Origin: Pyrinomonadaceae bacterium
GTDB lineage: Bacteria > Acidobacteriota > Blastocatellia > Pyrinomonadales > Pyrinomonadaceae
DNA length: 8,156 nt
Direction: 5' to 3'
Assembly (NCBI GenBank): GCA_014379075.1
Contig: JACMMN010000232.1
Span: 1 to 8,156 of the forward strand
The notes under the pieces are model-generated. The model made no database searches, was not told the origin of the DNA, and worked only from the letters and a program-made list of their open reading frames with translations. This document shows, piece by piece, positions 6,788 through 8,156 of this stretch (positions within the stretch are counted from its first letter, which is position 1; every line of letters begins with the position of its first letter). Position numbers and translations under genes: made by a program.

Positions 6788-8156
6788 TCTCTTTCTCAAG
6801 GCTTGCCGGTTGCGGCTCCGCAGACGGTTGGGATGTCGGCGGCGAAGCTTAATGGGATCGATGCCATCGTCAACAAAGACATTGCCGACAAAAAGCTTCC
6901 GGGAGCGGTCGTTATTGTTGGGCATAAGGGAAAGATCGTTTACCGGAAGGCTTTTGGCAACCGTTCGCTTGTGCCGACGGTCGAGAAGATGACGGTCGAT
7001 ACGATCTTCGACGTCGCCTCCCTGACCAAACCGATCGCCACCGCTACTTCGATAATGATCCTCGTCGAGCAGGGAAAGCTTCGCCTGAATGACACGATCG
7101 GCAAATACATCACGGATATCGACGATGCGGAAGCCAAAAAAGTCACGATCCAACAGCTTCTGACTCACACCTCCGGCTATCGCCCCGATTTCGACCTCGG
7201 TGAAAAATGGACCGGCAATGACGGAATGCTCACCGCTCTGAAAAAGGAAAAGCTGCGGAATCCACCGGGGACGAAATTTGTTTATTCGGATATTGGGTTT
7301 ATTGTGCTGGGGGAAATCGTTTTCCGAGTCATGGGCGATAATCAGCACGAATATTTCAATGCAAATCTTCGGAGGGCGTTACAGATAACTTCTACTTTTA
7401 TCGACCCTCGGCATCGAAACAGCGTCTGCTTTAATTGTCCTCCAGAACTCGTCGCTCCGACTGAAAATGTTAAAGGGCAAAGTAGTTATTTAGGGTCGAA
7501 GTACGAGGGTGAAGAGAGAGCAGGAGACGTTATACTTCGTGGAGGAGTCCACGATCCCACAGCTTTTCGTATGTATGGTGTCGCCGGTCACGCTGGGCTT
7601 TTTTCAAACGCTGATGATCTTGCACGTTACTGCCAATTGCTCCTGAACGGCGGCGTCGTGCCGGACTGGAGCCAACATCCTGCTGGCCGGGCGAGCAAGA
7701 TGCTCGCCGCTCCAGTCCGCATACTCTCAGCTCAAACCGTCGCGAAGATGACCTCGCCGATTGTCGTTTCCGAGGACGGGGCGACGCGCGGGCTTGGGTG
7801 GGACATGAACACGGCGTTTTCATCGAATCGCGGCGAGCTTTTTCCGCTTGGATCGTTCGGGCATACGGGTTTTACCGGGACGAGCGTTTGGATCGACCGC
7901 GTTTCGCAGACCTTCGTCGTTTTTCTCTCGAACCGCGTTCACCCCGACGGCAAAGGCGATGTCACGCCGCTGCGTGCAAAGGTCGCGACGATTGCGGCCT
8001 CGGCGGTTGAAGATACGCCGATTGAGATGTACCGTCTCGCCGAGAATATTTATTCATCGCAGGTCGCGGCGCAAATTCCGAAGTTTAAAGAGCAGGTCGA
8101 ACGGAACGCCGGCTTCCAGCCGGCTATTGACACGCGGGCTGGATGCCGGCGTTCCG
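6692..8156 (+). CDS. Secreted class C beta-lactamase-fold serine hydrolase, possible muropeptide amidase (AmiE/YbbE-like), 3' partial
   Basis: The frame is open from the ATG at 6692 to the right edge (488 codons, no stop). Residues 1-35 form a Sec signal peptide with its hydrophobic core at about 12-31. The catalytic set of penicillin-recognising serine enzymes is present: S110-L-T-K113, Y198-S-D200 in the place of YxN, and G-H391-T-G393. The S-to-Y spacing of 88 is close to AmpC's 86. APTE and GGVHDPTA, followed by GVAGHAGLFS, mark a subgroup often found with peptidoglycan-salvage genes. In B. subtilis the related YbbE (AmiE) beside nagZ and murQ removes peptides from MurNAc, so the same role is inferred here. 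A D-Ala peptidase or esterase is possible. The lactamase domain appears complete by about residue 450; what follows could be a linker to another domain. No clear Shine-Dalgarno is seen. Three palindromic repeats lie within the frame. Confidence 0.88.
   Translation, partial: MKSIFTLNRTGIFSITFSVFLICVYLCLSAVNSLSQGLPVAAPQTVGMSAAKLNGIDAIVNKDIADKKLPGAVVIVGHKGKIVYRKAFGNRSLVPTVEKMTVDTIFDVASLTKPIATATSIMILVEQGKLRLNDTIGKYITDIDDAEAKKVTIQQLLTHTSGYRPDFDLGEKWTGNDGMLTALKKEKLRNPPGTKFVYSDIGFIVLGEIVFRVMGDNQHEYFNANLRRALQITSTFIDPRHRNSVCFNCPPELVAPTENVKGQSSYLGSKYEGEERAGDVILRGGVHDPTAFRMYGVAGHAGLFSNADDLARYCQLLLNGGVVPDWSQHPAGRASKMLAAPVRILSAQTVAKMTSPIVVSEDGATRGLGWDMNTAFSSNRGELFPLGSFGHTGFTGTSVWIDRVSQTFVVFLSNRVHPDGKGDVTPLRAKVATIAASAVEDTPIEMYRLAENIYSSQVAAQIPKFKEQVERNAGFQPAIDTRAGCRRS
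7662..7719. repeat. Nested palindromic repeat inside the serine-hydrolase gene
   Basis: Outer arms CGGACTGGAGC (7662-7672) and GCTCCAGTCCG (7709-7719) are perfect 11-bp reverse complements. Between them lies an inner hairpin with 8-bp arms, GGCGAGCA (7690-7697) and TGCTCGCC (7701-7708), around a 3-nt loop. The element is read in frame as about residues 324-343, rich in P, A, S and R. It sits between LLNGG and RILS, which in related enzymes are joined by only a few residues. Confidence 0.85.
8102..8156. repeat. Palindromic repeat at the right edge, 20-bp arms (19/20 paired)
   Basis: Arm CGGAACGCCGGCTTCCAGCC (8102-8121) pairs with GGCTGGATGCCGGCGTTCCG (8137-8156) at 19 of 20 positions, around a 15-nt loop. 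The right arm ends exactly at the window edge and may extend further. The element is read in frame from residue 471 of the serine hydrolase, after its conserved domain, with no stop codon. Confidence 0.85.

Noticed and set aside
6773..7348. Minus-strand frame of 191 codons opposite the serine-hydrolase gene
   Set aside because: The plus strand carries SLTK and YSD with correct spacing; the antisense translation has no domain features.
7662..7719. Terminator or attenuator hairpin
   Set aside because: It lies in the middle of an open, conserved coding frame with HTG and other motifs still to come downstream.
1..8156. tRNA or rRNA genes, CRISPR arrays, transposase genes
   Set aside because: None was seen on either strand; the repeats present are few, palindromic and lack regular spacers.

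Overview
The window looks like chromosomal DNA of a Gram-negative, non-proteobacterial heterotroph. My best guess is an acidobacterium of the Blastocatellia/Pyrinomonadaceae type. That guess rests on the style of the dispersed palindromic repeats (10-bp CGCAGATAAA/CACAGATAAA units; GAACGCCGGCTTCCAGCC-type elements) and on the weak Shine-Dalgarno signals. It is an inference, not a database result.

Layout: on the minus strand four genes are packed head to tail from 5579 down to 376. In transcription order they are a BadF/BadG-type amino-sugar kinase (MurK/GlcNAc-kinase-like), the MurNAc-6-phosphate etherase MurQ, a sodium:solute symporter (SSS family), and a secreted family-3 beta-N-acetylglucosaminidase (NagZ-like). 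They overlap or abut (14-bp overlap, 0-bp gap, 17-bp overlap), so they almost certainly form one operon. After a short gap filled by a palindromic repeat (333-370), the first 101 codons of a fold-type III PLP decarboxylase (probably LysA) run off the left edge. On the plus strand, divergent from the operon, are a LysR-type regulator (5727-6644) and a secreted class C beta-lactamase-fold serine hydrolase (6692 to beyond 8156). The 147-bp region between operon and regulator holds a strong 26-bp dyad and a TTGA-N7-TCAA box.

Together the genes form a coherent muropeptide/MurNAc salvage module. A NagZ exported to the periplasm releases GlcNAc, and the serine hydrolase (compare Bacillus subtilis AmiE/YbbE) may strip the stem peptide from MurNAc. 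The symporter would import the sugars, the kinase phosphorylate them, and MurQ convert MurNAc-6-P to GlcNAc-6-P and D-lactate. The LysR protein is the obvious candidate regulator. The NagZ, MurQ, kinase and LysR family assignments are solid. The sugar specificity of the transporter and kinase, and the amidase role of the serine hydrolase, are context-based inferences.

The most unusual point is that the serine-hydrolase gene is threaded by three different palindromic repeats without losing its frame. One arm of a 143-bp inverted-repeat element encodes the core of its signal peptide. A nested palindrome encodes an extra segment of about 20 residues between two conserved motifs. A third, 20-bp-armed palindrome lies in frame at the window's right end. 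This resembles the in-frame palindromic elements described in Rickettsia genes.
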